Positions 39,902-47,969 of a stretch of DNA of 64,000 nt are shown here, piece after piece. Under the pieces are notes generated by a model, which worked only from the letters and a program-made list of their open reading frames with translations, searched no databases and was not told the DNA's origin. Origin of the DNA: Salinispirillum marinum (GTDB lineage: Bacteria > Pseudomonadota > Gammaproteobacteria > Pseudomonadales > Natronospirillaceae); NCBI RefSeq assembly GCF_042651565.1, contig NZ_JBHSDF010000003.1. The stretch is one strand, 5' to 3'. Both the position numbers and the translations under genes were made by a program. How positions within the stretch are numbered: position 1 is the first letter of the stretch; each line of letters opens with the position of its first letter.

Positions 39902-41158
39902 TTAGCCCGCGTTTTCGAGCAGTACGGCAATGCCTTGGCCGCCCCCCGCACAGGCGGTGGAAATACCGAATTGCTGTTGCTCACGTTGCAGTTGGCGGCC
40001 CAGCGTGTGGGTTAACCGAATGCCGGATACAGCTAAGGGATGGCCCATAGCGGTCGAGCCGCCTTGGCGGTTCAGGCGCTCGCGGTCCAAGCCCAGTTCG
40101 CGTTCTACAGCGATGCATTGCGCGGCAAAGGCTTCGTTGAGTTCGACGCGCGCAATGTCGTTCAGTGCCATACCCTGGTGTTGCAAGAGCGCACGAATGG
40201 CGGGTGCCGGGCCAATGCCCATGATTTCCGGCGGTACACCGACCACGGAACCGGCAACGATACGCGCTAGGGGCTTCAAGCCATGCGCCCGTACATAGTC
40301 GCCGCGGGCAACCAGCACCGCGCCGCCACCGTCGACGACACCGGACGAATTGCCGCCGGTTTGTACGCCACCAAAGGCCGGGCGCAGACGACTCAAGACG
40401 TCCATCGGACTGGGGCGGATATGGCCGTCGCGGGTGAACTCGGTCGCGCGGTCGGCCAGTTTCAGGCCACGGTTTGCGTAACCGTCCAGCGTCCATTCAA
40501 CGTTGTGTACCGGCACCACTTCGTCGTCGTAATAGCCTTCATCCCATGCACGAATGGCATTGGCGAAACTGCGTGCAGCGAATTCATCCGCCTCATGGCG
40601 GCTGACGGCATACTGCTGGGCGAGGTTCTCGGCCGTTTGGCCCATGTTGATGCCGGGGGCGGGGTCCAGTAGGGCTTCCCATAAAAAGTCTTTGAACTCG
40701 ACCTGACCCATGCGAAAACCGGCGCGGTGGGTGTATGAGGCTACCGGATTACGTGACATGGATTCACCGGCGGCACACAGCACAACCTTAGCGCGGCCCA
40801 GGGTAATTTGGTCGGCGGCGGTCAGGATGGCCTCAAAGCCCGTGCCGCACAGGCGATGCACCAACAGCGCAGGGCGTGACTGCGGCACACCGGAATACAA
40901 ACCGATGTGGCGCGGCAGCATATAGGCATCGAAGCTGGCTTGGGCTACGCTGCCAGCGACGACCGCATCGACATCGGCCGCCGGGACACCGGTGGCGTCG
41001 CATAATGCACGGGCGGCATAAATGCCCAAGTCGGTCGGTGACACATCGCGCAATACGCCGCTCAAATCGGCAAACGGGGTGCGGCGGCCATCAACCAACC
41101 ATATATCATCGTACTGGCCCACTTGGGCATGTTGTTCAGCGTCGGCAAAACGGTTCAT
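39902..41158 (-). CDS. Thiolase (3-oxoacyl-CoA / aromatic beta-ketothiolase)
   Basis: A 418-residue thiolase. Seen: the nucleophilic Cys in VHRLCGTGFEAIL, ELNEAFAAQ, the His block GGSTAMGHPLAVSGIRL and the second Cys in STACAGGGQG. It would cleave 3-oxo-3-(hydroxyphenyl)propionyl-CoA with CoA into 4-hydroxybenzoyl-CoA (or vanilloyl-CoA) and acetyl-CoA. Its start overlaps the crotonase stop by four bases (ATGA). Presence of a dedicated thiolase and SDR argues for beta-oxidation, not the aldehyde-forming retro-aldol route. Confidence 0.92.
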   Translation of the reverse strand: MNRFADAEQHAQVGQYDDIWLVDGRRTPFADLSGVLRDVSPTDLGIYAARALCDATGVPAADVDAVVAGSVAQASFDAYMLPRHIGLYSGVPQSRPALLVHRLCGTGFEAILTAADQITLGRAKVVLCAAGESMSRNPVASYTHRAGFRMGQVEFKDFLWEALLDPAPGINMGQTAENLAQQYAVSRHEADEFAARSFANAIRAWDEGYYDDEVVPVHNVEWTLDGYANRGLKLADRATEFTRDGHIRPSPMDVLSRLRPAFGGVQTGGNSSGVVDGGGAVLVARGDYVRAHGLKPLARIVAGSVVGVPPEIMGIGPAPAIRALLQHQGMALNDIARVELNEAFAAQCIAVERELGLDRERLNRQGGSTAMGHPLAVSGIRLTHTLGRQLQREQQQFGISTACAGGGQGIAVLLENAG

Positions 41159-41919
41159 GAAGATTTCTTCCTGTTCAAGAATTCACCAATTCGAGCTTGC
41201 ACTTCGGGGCTGGTTTGCGTCATCCCCGCTACCAAAGACTCGGTATAAAGACCATCGTCGCCGCTCATGTATTCCAAGCGGCCTAGGGCGGTGACCATGG
41301 CCCAATTGGACAACGGTGTGTTTTGCGCGATGGTCTTAGCCAGTTCGAGTGCCTTGGTTTCGGCTTCACCCGCGGGTACTACATAATGCGCCAGCGCCAA
41401 ACGTTCACCTTCTTCGGCACTGAGGGTACGGCCGGTCAGCATCATGTCGGCCATGCGCGCCGACCCGATGATGCGCGCAATGCGTACAGAACCACCGCCA
41501 CCGACGAAAATGCCGTGGCGACCTTCTGGCAGTCGGAAGAAGGTATCGGGTTCGGCCACCCGCACATGCGTGCTGGCCGCCAGTTCCAGACCACCGCCAA
41601 TGACTGCACCTTTGAGTGCTGCGACAACGGGTAAGCCACAGTTCTGAATTTTGCCGAATACGCGGTGCCACATGCGAGAATGCTGGACCACGCCGTACGG
41701 GTCGCGTGCTTGATGCTCAGCCAAATCAAGGCCGGCACAGAAGTTGTCGCCGTTGCCGCTCAACACCACAACCCGGGCGCTTTCGGGCATCTGGTCGAAC
41801 AACTTTTCCAGGTCCAACAACAGTTGATCGTTGATGGCATTGTGTTTAGCGGGGCGATTGAGCCGGATGTGCGCAATGCCATCCTGCTCGTGATAAGTTA
41901 CCAAAGATATATCCGTCAT
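41155..41919 (-). CDS. Enoyl-CoA hydratase/isomerase (crotonase) family protein
   Basis: A 254-residue crotonase. Seen: the oxyanion-hole segments GDNFCAGLDLAEH and GAVIGGGLELAAS, then RLPEGRHGIFVGGGGSVRIAR, which differs from feruloyl-CoA hydratase-lyase (Ech) sequences I know. It likely hydrates hydroxycinnamoyl-CoA to the 3-hydroxy ester. It is the first gene of the minus-strand operon; the promoter carries a perfect MarR-like inverted repeat 47-71 bases from its start. Which reaction it catalyses (hydration only or hydration plus cleavage) is inferred from the thiolase and SDR next to it. Confidence 0.88.
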   Translation of the reverse strand: MTDISLVTYHEQDGIAHIRLNRPAKHNAINDQLLLDLEKLFDQMPESARVVVLSGNGDNFCAGLDLAEHQARDPYGVVQHSRMWHRVFGKIQNCGLPVVAALKGAVIGGGLELAASTHVRVAEPDTFFRLPEGRHGIFVGGGGSVRIARIIGSARMADMMLTGRTLSAEEGERLALAHYVVPAGEAETKALELAKTIAQNTPLSNWAMVTALGRLEYMSGDDGLYTESLVAGMTQTSPEVQARIGEFLNRKKSS

Positions 41920-41965
41920 AGGGGTGCCTGGTCATCAGTCATCGTTATTGTGCTTAGCATACGGA

Positions 41966-41990
41966 AAATTGTTGTAAGATCAAACAATTT
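41966..41990. promoter_or_regulatory. MarR-type operator, site 1
   Basis: AAATTGTT-N9-AACAATTT is a perfect eight-base inverted repeat. Its centre GTAAGATCA is nearly the same as in site 2 (GTAAGATAA). It lies 47-71 bases from the crotonase start, where it would cover that operon's promoter. Confidence 0.75.
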
Positions 41991-42047
41991 AATTTATAAA
42001 CATAATGGTTGATAAAAACGCGTTGCCATAAACAGTTAACAAAAATA

Positions 42048-42068
42048 ATTGTTGTAAGATAAAACAAT
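42048..42068. promoter_or_regulatory. MarR-type operator, site 2
   Basis: ATTGTT-N9-AACAAT, the same core as site 1 and in the same orientation, 80 bases away. It lies about 90 bases before the TRAP binding-protein start. The two sites would allow coordinated control of the divergent catabolic and uptake operons by the MarR protein at 45259. Confidence 0.75.
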
Positions 42069-42155
42069 GTGTGCATGATGATACGCACCTCGCGCATGAA
42101 AAAGCGCGCACATTTAGAAACGATGCCGCACAATAAACATAACAATGAGGACTGC

Positions 42156-43301
42156 ATGATGAGTACACCCACGTTTAAACACTTCTGGCGTACCAGTGTC
42201 ATTGCTGGGGTAACCGCTCTGGCCGTACTGAGCACCAGCGTGAGCGCACAACAATTGCGTTTAACACCCGGAACGCCGCCAGCGCACCCGGGGCACACCC
42301 CGTTATTCACCGTATTCCAAGAAGAAATTTCGGCCGCCACTGACGGTCGTTTACGCAGTGTCATTTTGGGTACGGAAGTGGCGAACTTAGGCAACATGCG
42401 TAACGCCATTCGTTCGGGCTTGTCGGATGCCGGTATGTTCCTGCCGGCTTATTTCCCATCAGACTTACCCAACATCAACTTGGTGGGCGACCTGTCGTTC
42501 ATGGGCACCAACTCACAAGCCATGGGCGCGGCGATGACCGAGTACATTGTGAACTGTGCTGACTGTCAGGCAGAGCTGAAGCGTTTGGGTGTGGTCTATA
42601 CCACCTCGCATGCCTCGGATGCGTATCAAATTCTAACCACTAAGCCGATCCGCAATGCGGAAGATTTGCGTGGTCTGCGCTTGCGCGTAGGTGGCCCACA
42701 CTATGCGCGTTGGGCGGAAGCCATGGGTGCGGTGGGTGCTAACGTTTCGGTAGGTGAAACCTTCGAAGCGATTTCGCAAGGGGTGTTGGATGGCACCATT
42801 GCTTCGTCGGCCGATATGATCTCCTTCCGCTTGGATGATGTGGTCAAATACGTGAGCACGTTGCGTTTGGGTACTTACCACTCCACCATTTCGCACGCCA
42901 TTGGTAACAACACTTGGGCGCGTTTATCGGCGGATGATCGTCGCGCCATTGCCGAAGCATCTTCCTTAGCCAGTGCGATGTCAACGCAGCGCTGGGCCTT
43001 TGAAATGGCGTCTGCTGCAGAAGCCAATGCACGGACCAAGGGCATCGAGTTCATTGACCCAAGTCCTGAATTGCTGGCTGCCTCTGAAGCGTTCAAAGCA
43101 CAGGATCTGGCGAGCATTGTTGGCCGTGCTGAAGGCCGTGATGGCTTGACCAATGTGGCGGCCAAAATGGCTGAGTTCGAGCGTTTGGTTGAAAAATGGA
43201 CAGCCTTTGCTGAGTCGGTCGACAACGACCCCGAGCAAATTGCTGAACAGGTAAATCGTGAAGTTTGGGCTAACGTCGACTTCACTCGCTACGGATTGTA
43301 A
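42156..43301 (+). CDS. TRAP transporter substrate-binding protein (DctP/TarP-like)
   Basis: A 381-residue periplasmic binding protein with signal peptide (VIAGVTALAVLSTSVSAQQ). The TRAP fold is shown by GHTPLFTVFQEEISAATDGRL-type start, GLSDAGMFLPAYFP, LRGLRLRVGG (conserved Arg that binds carboxylates) and VGETFEAISQGVLDG. It should capture an aromatic or other organic acid for the DctQM-type permease that follows. ATG 42156 and ATG 42159 follow GAGGA; the frame is open further 5' but overlaps the operator. The transporter is divergent from the hydroxycinnamate operon with shared operators, so hydroxycinnamates are the likely substrates, as for TarPQM of Rhodopseudomonas. Confidence 0.9.
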   Translation: MMSTPTFKHFWRTSVIAGVTALAVLSTSVSAQQLRLTPGTPPAHPGHTPLFTVFQEEISAATDGRLRSVILGTEVANLGNMRNAIRSGLSDAGMFLPAYFPSDLPNINLVGDLSFMGTNSQAMGAAMTEYIVNCADCQAELKRLGVVYTTSHASDAYQILTTKPIRNAEDLRGLRLRVGGPHYARWAEAMGAVGANVSVGETFEAISQGVLDGTIASSADMISFRLDDVVKYVSTLRLGTYHSTISHAIGNNTWARLSADDRRAIAEASSLASAMSTQRWAFEMASAAEANARTKGIEFIDPSPELLAASEAFKAQDLASIVGRAEGRDGLTNVAAKMAEFERLVEKWTAFAESVDNDPEQIAEQVNREVWANVDFTRYGL

Positions 43302-43308
43302 GCGCTTT

Positions 43309-43341
43309 GGGCGGGCCTGAACATCAGGCTCGCCCTTTTTT
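43309..43341 (+). terminator. Intrinsic terminator between TRAP binding protein and permeases
   Basis: GGGCGGGCCTGA (43309-43320) pairs with TCAGGCTCGCCC (43324-43335; one G-U) over a three-base loop, followed by six Ts. It sits eight bases after the binding-protein stop and before the small permease. It would make the binding protein more abundant than the permease by partial termination. Confidence 0.85.
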
Positions 43342-43366
43342 CCTTACGGGTGCAGATGAGGTAGGT

Positions 43367-43873
43367 ATGAACGCGCTGTTCCGTTTCTCTGATCGAATCA
43401 CCGTGGTTTTGGCGTTATTAGGTACCCTGGGTATCGTCGCCATGATGTTGCATGTCACGCTCGACGTGGTGCTGCGTTCAGCCTTCAATGTGTCAGCGCC
43501 CGCAACACTGGAACTGGTGACCCGCTATTACATGGTGCTCTTGGCTCTGTTGCCTTTAGGCTGGGTAGAACGGCAACGGCAGATGATTTCGGTCGAGCTG
43601 TTTACCGACTTAATGCCACAAGCCCTACAGCGTTGGAACGAGCGGTTGGTCACGGTCTTGTCGATTCTCATTTATGCGGTTTTTGCGCTAGCGACCTGGG
43701 AAAAGGCGGTGGAACAATATCAAATTGGTGCCTACGTCATGTCGCTGGATACACGCATTCCAGTTTGGCCTTCGTATTTTGTGTTGCCGGTGTCATTCAC
43801 GTTGGCAGCCTATGTGTGTTTGATGCGTGAAGTGCAGGCGTGGGCAGTGCGCCCTGACACCGCCACGAATTGA
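43367..43873 (+). CDS. TRAP transporter small permease (DctQ-like)
   Basis: A 168-residue protein with four hydrophobic helices, the size and layout of TRAP small permease subunits. Seen: VVLALLGTLGIVAMMLHVTLDVVLRSAF at the start, and the DctQ-like ELVTRYYMVLLALLPLGWV and RQRQMISVELF segments. ATG 43367 has a GAGGTAGG site just upstream; an upstream in-frame start lies within the terminator and is not credible. The large permease gene starts nine bases after its stop. Confidence 0.88.
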   Translation: MNALFRFSDRITVVLALLGTLGIVAMMLHVTLDVVLRSAFNVSAPATLELVTRYYMVLLALLPLGWVERQRQMISVELFTDLMPQALQRWNERLVTVLSILIYAVFALATWEKAVEQYQIGAYVMSLDTRIPVWPSYFVLPVSFTLAAYVCLMREVQAWAVRPDTATN

Positions 43874-43882
43874 GGTTTTATC

Positions 43883-45181
43883 ATGGCAGTTGAAGTGGGC
43901 TTTTATGGCCTGATGGTTCTGTTGTTGTTGCTGGCCTTGCGCGTCCCGGTCGCTTTGGCATTGATGGCTGTGTCGCTGGGCGGCATGACCTATATGCTCG
44001 ACTGGAGCATTGCGTTCAGCATGTTGGCCTCTACCCCCTACGAGTTTGTGGCGAAGTGGACTCTGAGCGCTGTACCTATGTTTCTGCTCATGGGTTTTGT
44101 GAGCTTTCATACCGGGTTAACGGCGGGTCTGTTTAATGCCGCGAAAGTGGTGTTCCGCTGGTTGCCGGGCGGGTTAGCGATTTCCAGTATTTTTGCCAGT
44201 TCGGGTTTTGCGGCGGTGAGCGGTTCCAGCGTAGCCTGCGCCGCCGCCATGGGGCGCATCGCCATTCCCGAAATGGTGCGCAGTGGTTATAAACCCAGCT
44301 TTGCCTGTGGCACCATCGCCGCAGGGGGCACGATCGGTGCGCTGATTCCGCCCAGTATTCTGATGATCGTTTACGGTGTGTTCGCGCAAGTCTCCATCAC
44401 TCAGGTATTTTTGGGTGGCATTTCTATTGGATTGCTGACAGCCGTCAGTTATGCGGTGATCATCCTGTTAATGAGTTGGTTCCGGCCTGACATTGTGCCG
44501 CGACACTCGGCGCATGACGATGGTTACACGGCGCGGCAAGCGATCGTTGAAATTTGGCCCATTTTGGTCTTAGGGGTGCTGGTGTTTGGCGGCATGTTCA
44601 GCGGCTTCTTCACCGCCACCGAAGCGGGCGCGGTGGGGGCGGCGGGTGCCGTGGTCATTTCCTTGCTGACCGGTCGTTTGAACTGGACCATCATGAAGAC
44701 CTCATTGCTTGAAACGCTGGCGACCACCAGTGGCTTGTTGATCATCGGCGTTGGCGCGTCAATGTTTACGGTGTTTCTCAGTTTGAGCGGCATGGCCGGA
44801 TTTATTTCCCAAGCGGTGTCCGGTTGGGATCCGTCCTACCTGCAACTTATGTTAGTCGTCGTGCTGATCTACTTGTTTCTTGGTCTGTTCATGGAGCCTT
44901 TTGGTGCCATGTTGGTTACCCTGCCGATCTTCTTGCCGGTGTTTGAGGTGTACGATGTGAGCCTGATCTGGTTTGGCGTATTGCTCGTTAAACTGTTGGA
45001 GATCGGCATGATTACGCCGCCGGTGGGCATGAACATCTTCGTGATTCGCGGGGTTGCCAGTCAATACGCTTCTTTGGTCGATATCTTCAAAGGCGTGGCC
45101 ATTTTCTTGGTGGCCGATTTGTTGGTCGTGGCCTTGGTGATTTTTTACCCGGATATCGTCATGGTCTTTACCGGCGGTTAG
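43883..45181 (+). CDS. TRAP transporter large permease (DctM-like)
   Basis: A 432-residue inner-membrane permease with about 12 hydrophobic segments. The DctM family signature is seen in FASSGFAAVSGSSVACAAAMG, GTIAAGGTIGALIPPSILMIVYG and GMITPPVGMNIFVIRGV. It works with the small permease and the binding protein as a sodium-driven uptake system. A stem-loop follows the stop (45191-45213), then the MarR gene. Confidence 0.93.
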   Translation: MAVEVGFYGLMVLLLLLALRVPVALALMAVSLGGMTYMLDWSIAFSMLASTPYEFVAKWTLSAVPMFLLMGFVSFHTGLTAGLFNAAKVVFRWLPGGLAISSIFASSGFAAVSGSSVACAAAMGRIAIPEMVRSGYKPSFACGTIAAGGTIGALIPPSILMIVYGVFAQVSITQVFLGGISIGLLTAVSYAVIILLMSWFRPDIVPRHSAHDDGYTARQAIVEIWPILVLGVLVFGGMFSGFFTATEAGAVGAAGAVVISLLTGRLNWTIMKTSLLETLATTSGLLIIGVGASMFTVFLSLSGMAGFISQAVSGWDPSYLQLMLVVVLIYLFLGLFMEPFGAMLVTLPIFLPVFEVYDVSLIWFGVLLVKLLEIGMITPPVGMNIFVIRGVASQYASLVDIFKGVAIFLVADLLVVALVIFYPDIVMVFTGG

Positions 45182-45190
45182 ACATCACGG

Positions 45191-45213
45191 GCGGGGGTGT
45201 TATCATCCCCCGC
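45191..45213 (+). terminator. GC-rich stem-loop after the TRAP operon
   Basis: GCGGGGG pairs with CCCCCGC across a nine-base loop directly after the DctM stop. There is no T-run, so termination or 3' end protection is uncertain. Confidence 0.45.
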
Positions 45214-45258
45214 AAGCGCAAGGTTTATGCGGCACAACAAGCATCGTCAGGAATTCGG

Positions 45259-45708
45259 ATGACTCAGAACCAAAACGACATCGATTACTCAATGCTCAAT
45301 ACGCTGGTCGGTTATCGCTTGCGGCGAGCACAGATTGCCTACTTCGAGAACTTCACCGCAACCTGCACCGAGCAGGGTGTAACGCCGGGGCTGTTTGGTA
45401 TTCTGGCCATCGTGTTAAACAACCCAGGGCTAACGCAAACCGCTGTGGCGCAAGCCATTCACACCGACCGCTCGGCCATGGTAGCCGCCGTCGATAAGCT
45501 GGAAAAACTCAAGTTAATGGAACGCCGCCCGTCTGAGAACGACCGGCGCTCGTACGCCCTGTACCTCACCCCGGAAGGGGAGCGTTTTACCCACGCCCTG
45601 CATCAAAAAGTGTTAGCGCATGAGTCGCATTTTGAGCAAGTTATGAAACCCGGTGAGAAAGAGCAGATGTTGGATATGCTGATGCGGATTATCGATTTAG
45701 TTAACTGA
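45259..45708 (+). CDS. MarR family regulator, candidate hydroxycinnamate repressor
   Basis: A 149-residue winged-helix repressor. The MarR helix-turn-helix is in GLTQTAVAQAIHTDRSAMVAAVDKLEKL, and the wing in LMERRPSENDRRSYALYLTPEG. MarR proteins such as CouR, HcaR and PhdR repress hydroxycinnamate genes and release DNA when CoA thioesters or acids bind. This gene follows the TRAP operon and is likely to bind the two inverted repeats at 41966-42068. The ligand is predicted to be a hydroxycinnamoyl-CoA or hydroxycinnamate. Confidence 0.87.
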   Translation: MTQNQNDIDYSMLNTLVGYRLRRAQIAYFENFTATCTEQGVTPGLFGILAIVLNNPGLTQTAVAQAIHTDRSAMVAAVDKLEKLKLMERRPSENDRRSYALYLTPEGERFTHALHQKVLAHESHFEQVMKPGEKEQMLDMLMRIIDLVN

Positions 45709-45719
45709 GCCGCCATCGT

Positions 45720-45804
45720 GTAGGAGTGCGACCCTCTGGCCGAAAACCAACCGTAGGAGGCCAGCCCTCTGGCCGAATGTTCGCGCGGGGGGCAGCGCTC
45801 CTAC
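45720..45804. repeat. REP-like repeat cluster
   Basis: Three related units: GTAGGAG-x-CCCTCTGGCCGAA at 45720-45744, a second copy at 45752-45777, and an inverted unit TTCGCGCGG...CTCCTAC at 45780-45804. The second copy is identical over 26 bases to one at 54208-54233. They lie between the MarR and MarC stop codons, where REP/BIME elements are typically found. Confidence 0.8.
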
Positions 45805-45816
45805 AGCCGAGCCACC

Positions 45817-46410
45817 CTAAAAACTCGCGACATAACTGCGGAACCCGTTCAGCAACATTTGTACAGAAATCGAGATCAGAATCATCCCCATCAAACGCTC
45901 GATGGCTTTCAGGCCGCGTGCGCCTAACACCCGATAGAAGAAATTCGACGACATCAAAATCACGGCGGTAGCGCCCCACGCCATACCTAACGCGAGCACC
46001 CAATCCGCACTGCGGTCTGGTCCGGTTTCGGCCAGCAACACCAAGGTAGCAATTAATGACGGGCCCGCAATCAGGGGAACAGCTAAGGGGACGATTAATG
46101 GCTCGGCGTCATTGTCGTTGTCGCCCATTACTCCGCCGCGTGACGGAAAGATCATCCGTATGGCGATGATCAATAACACCAAGCCACCACCGATGGATAC
46201 CGCTTCGCGGGTTAGGCCTAATACACTGAGAATGGATGAGCCAGCGAACAGGAACAGCAGCATGATGGCTAACGCGATCACCAGCTCGCGGGCCAGAATC
46301 CAATAGCGCCGTTTGTTGTCGATCTTCGCCAACACGGAGAGAAAAATGGGGATATTACCCAGCGGGTCCATGATTAAAAACAGTGTGACCGCAACCGCGA
46401 AGGTTTCCAT
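45817..46410 (-). CDS. MarC family integral membrane protein
   Basis: A 197-residue protein with six hydrophobic helices of the MarC/NAAT family. Seen: VTLFLIMDPLGNIPIFLSVL near the start and PLAVPLIAGPSLIATLVLL in the middle, both hallmarks. The original link to multiple antibiotic resistance has been withdrawn, and the transported substrate is unknown. ATG 46410 is chosen with GAGGA upstream; the frame is open 24 bases further. Convergent with the MarR gene across a REP cluster. Confidence 0.87.
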   Translation of the reverse strand: METFAVAVTLFLIMDPLGNIPIFLSVLAKIDNKRRYWILARELVIALAIMLLFLFAGSSILSVLGLTREAVSIGGGLVLLIIAIRMIFPSRGGVMGDNDNDAEPLIVPLAVPLIAGPSLIATLVLLAETGPDRSADWVLALGMAWGATAVILMSSNFFYRVLGARGLKAIERLMGMILISISVQMLLNGFRSYVASF

Positions 46411-46553
46411 ATTAACTTCCTCAAAGACATACACGCAGACTAGCGGCGAATGTTGGTTTGGGCAAGGCTAGGCAAACCCCGAAAGCCCTGCCGTCATAGC
46501 ATTCAGTGCCGAAAATGGCGAGTTTGCTATAAAAGAAGCGCTAGAATGAGGGC

Positions 46554-47969
46554 ATGACTAAGATTAACTCGATAGAACTACAAGCAATACAGGACTGGCA
46601 ACGCGCTCGATTGGCGCGTGACGCCAGGTTCGATGGCGTGTTCTTTGTCGCGGTAAAAACCACCGGAATATTTTGTCGCCCCATTTGTCCCGCCGTGCCA
46701 CCGAAAGAACATAACGTTGAATACTTCACCCACGCTGTGCAGGCTTACGGCGCAGGTTATCGCCCGTGTTTGCGTTGTCGGCCTGACAGTGCCCCGGGTT
46801 CATGGGCGTGGCGCGGTACGGATACCACGTTTCAGCGTGCGTTGGCACTGATTGATGGCGGAGCTTTGCAGGGTGGCGATATGCCTGCCTTGGCCGAGCG
46901 CCTCGGTATCAGCGACCGCTATTTGCGTCGACTGTTTCAAACGCGGCTGGGCATGTCTCCAAAGGCGTACAGCCTGTTCGGGCAGGTGATGTTCGCCAAA
47001 AAGCTGCTGCATGAAACGGCACTGCCAATGATAGACGTTGCTGGCGCTGCGGGTTTTCAAAGCCTGAGACGTTTCAACGACGCCTGCCAGAAGCACCTAA
47101 AAATGACCCCCAGCGCCATTCGACGCCAAGGTGAACCGTCGTCGGACGTGCGACTTACGCTGGCCTACCGGCCGCCCCTGAATTGGCAGCACATGCTGGC
47201 TTTCTGGCGCGCCCGCGCTGTAGAAGGTTTGGAGTGGGTGACGGAGGACGCTTATGGGCGCACCTTTACCTTACCGGCGACGGACTATGCCCATGCGGCC
47301 AAGGGTTGGTTTGAATTCAGCCCCATCGCGGGCAAGCATGGTTTGGCGATGCGGGTAGAGGTCCATCCGCCATCGGCGCTGCGTGCGTTGGTGCATCGGG
47401 TACGGCAATTGTTGGACCTTGATGCCGATGTCATTGCCATCGAACAGCATTTAACGGACGCTACGGGGGCGGCTGATTGGCTCACGCCGGGGCTGCGTAT
47501 TCCGGGTATATGGTCGCCATTTGAAGCGGGTGTACGTGCTATTTTGGGCCAGCAGGTCAGTGTGGCCGCTGCGCGCACGCACGTAACGCGTCTCGTCGAA
47601 GCCTTAGGTGAGCCGGTTGAGGCGCGGCATGTCCAGCGTTACTTTCCCGCTCCCGAGGTCATCGCCTCGAATCCGCTCGATATGCTCAAAATGCCGACAG
47701 CGCGACGCGATACGGTGCGCCGGTTTGCGGCGTGGTACGCCGAGCATGGCACAACAAGCAAGGTTGAAGACTGGCTGACGTTGAAAGGTATTGGCCGCTG
47801 GACAGTAGACTACGCGCGCATGCGTGCGTTGGGTGACCCGGATGTCTGGTTGGGTACAGACCTTGGCGTTAAAAAAGCGTTGGCAACTCGGGCCGATACC
47901 ACCTTCGACGCCGACCGGTTGGCGCCATGGCGCAGTTATGCGACCTTCCATCTATGGAGCAAACTATAA
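46554..47969 (+). CDS. Ada-AlkA fusion: methyl-phosphotriester sensor, AraC domain and 3-methyladenine glycosylase
   Basis: A 471-residue three-part protein. Residues 20-85 are the Ada N-terminal zinc domain with Cys in GIFCRPICPAVPPKEHN and YRPCLRCRPDS; residues 90-185 are an AraC-type helix-turn-helix (ERLGISDRYLRRLFQTRLGM, AGAAGFQSLRRFNDACQKHL); residues 200-470 are an AlkA-like HhH-GPD glycosylase with LKGIGRWTVDYARMRALG and the catalytic Asp in WLGTDLGVKK. It should sense DNA methylation, activate transcription and excise alkylated bases. Its stop overlaps the start of the methyltransferase gene (TAATG), so this two-gene unit covers the functions of E. coli Ada, AlkA and Ogt. Confidence 0.9.
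   Translation: MTKINSIELQAIQDWQRARLARDARFDGVFFVAVKTTGIFCRPICPAVPPKEHNVEYFTHAVQAYGAGYRPCLRCRPDSAPGSWAWRGTDTTFQRALALIDGGALQGGDMPALAERLGISDRYLRRLFQTRLGMSPKAYSLFGQVMFAKKLLHETALPMIDVAGAAGFQSLRRFNDACQKHLKMTPSAIRRQGEPSSDVRLTLAYRPPLNWQHMLAFWRARAVEGLEWVTEDAYGRTFTLPATDYAHAAKGWFEFSPIAGKHGLAMRVEVHPPSALRALVHRVRQLLDLDADVIAIEQHLTDATGAADWLTPGLRIPGIWSPFEAGVRAILGQQVSVAAARTHVTRLVEALGEPVEARHVQRYFPAPEVIASNPLDMLKMPTARRDTVRRFAAWYAEHGTTSKVEDWLTLKGIGRWTVDYARMRALGDPDVWLGTDLGVKKALATRADTTFDADRLAPWRSYATFHLWSKL

Noticed and set aside
41155..41919. Crotonase as feruloyl-CoA hydratase-lyase (vanillin forming)
   Set aside because: The active-site strip differs from Ech proteins, no vanillin dehydrogenase gene is present, and thiolase and SDR genes are in the same operon; the beta-oxidation role is better supported.
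45720..45804. CRISPR-like repeat series
   Set aside because: Only two direct units plus one inverted unit, with a 7-base gap between the direct ones and no spacer pattern; these are REP elements.
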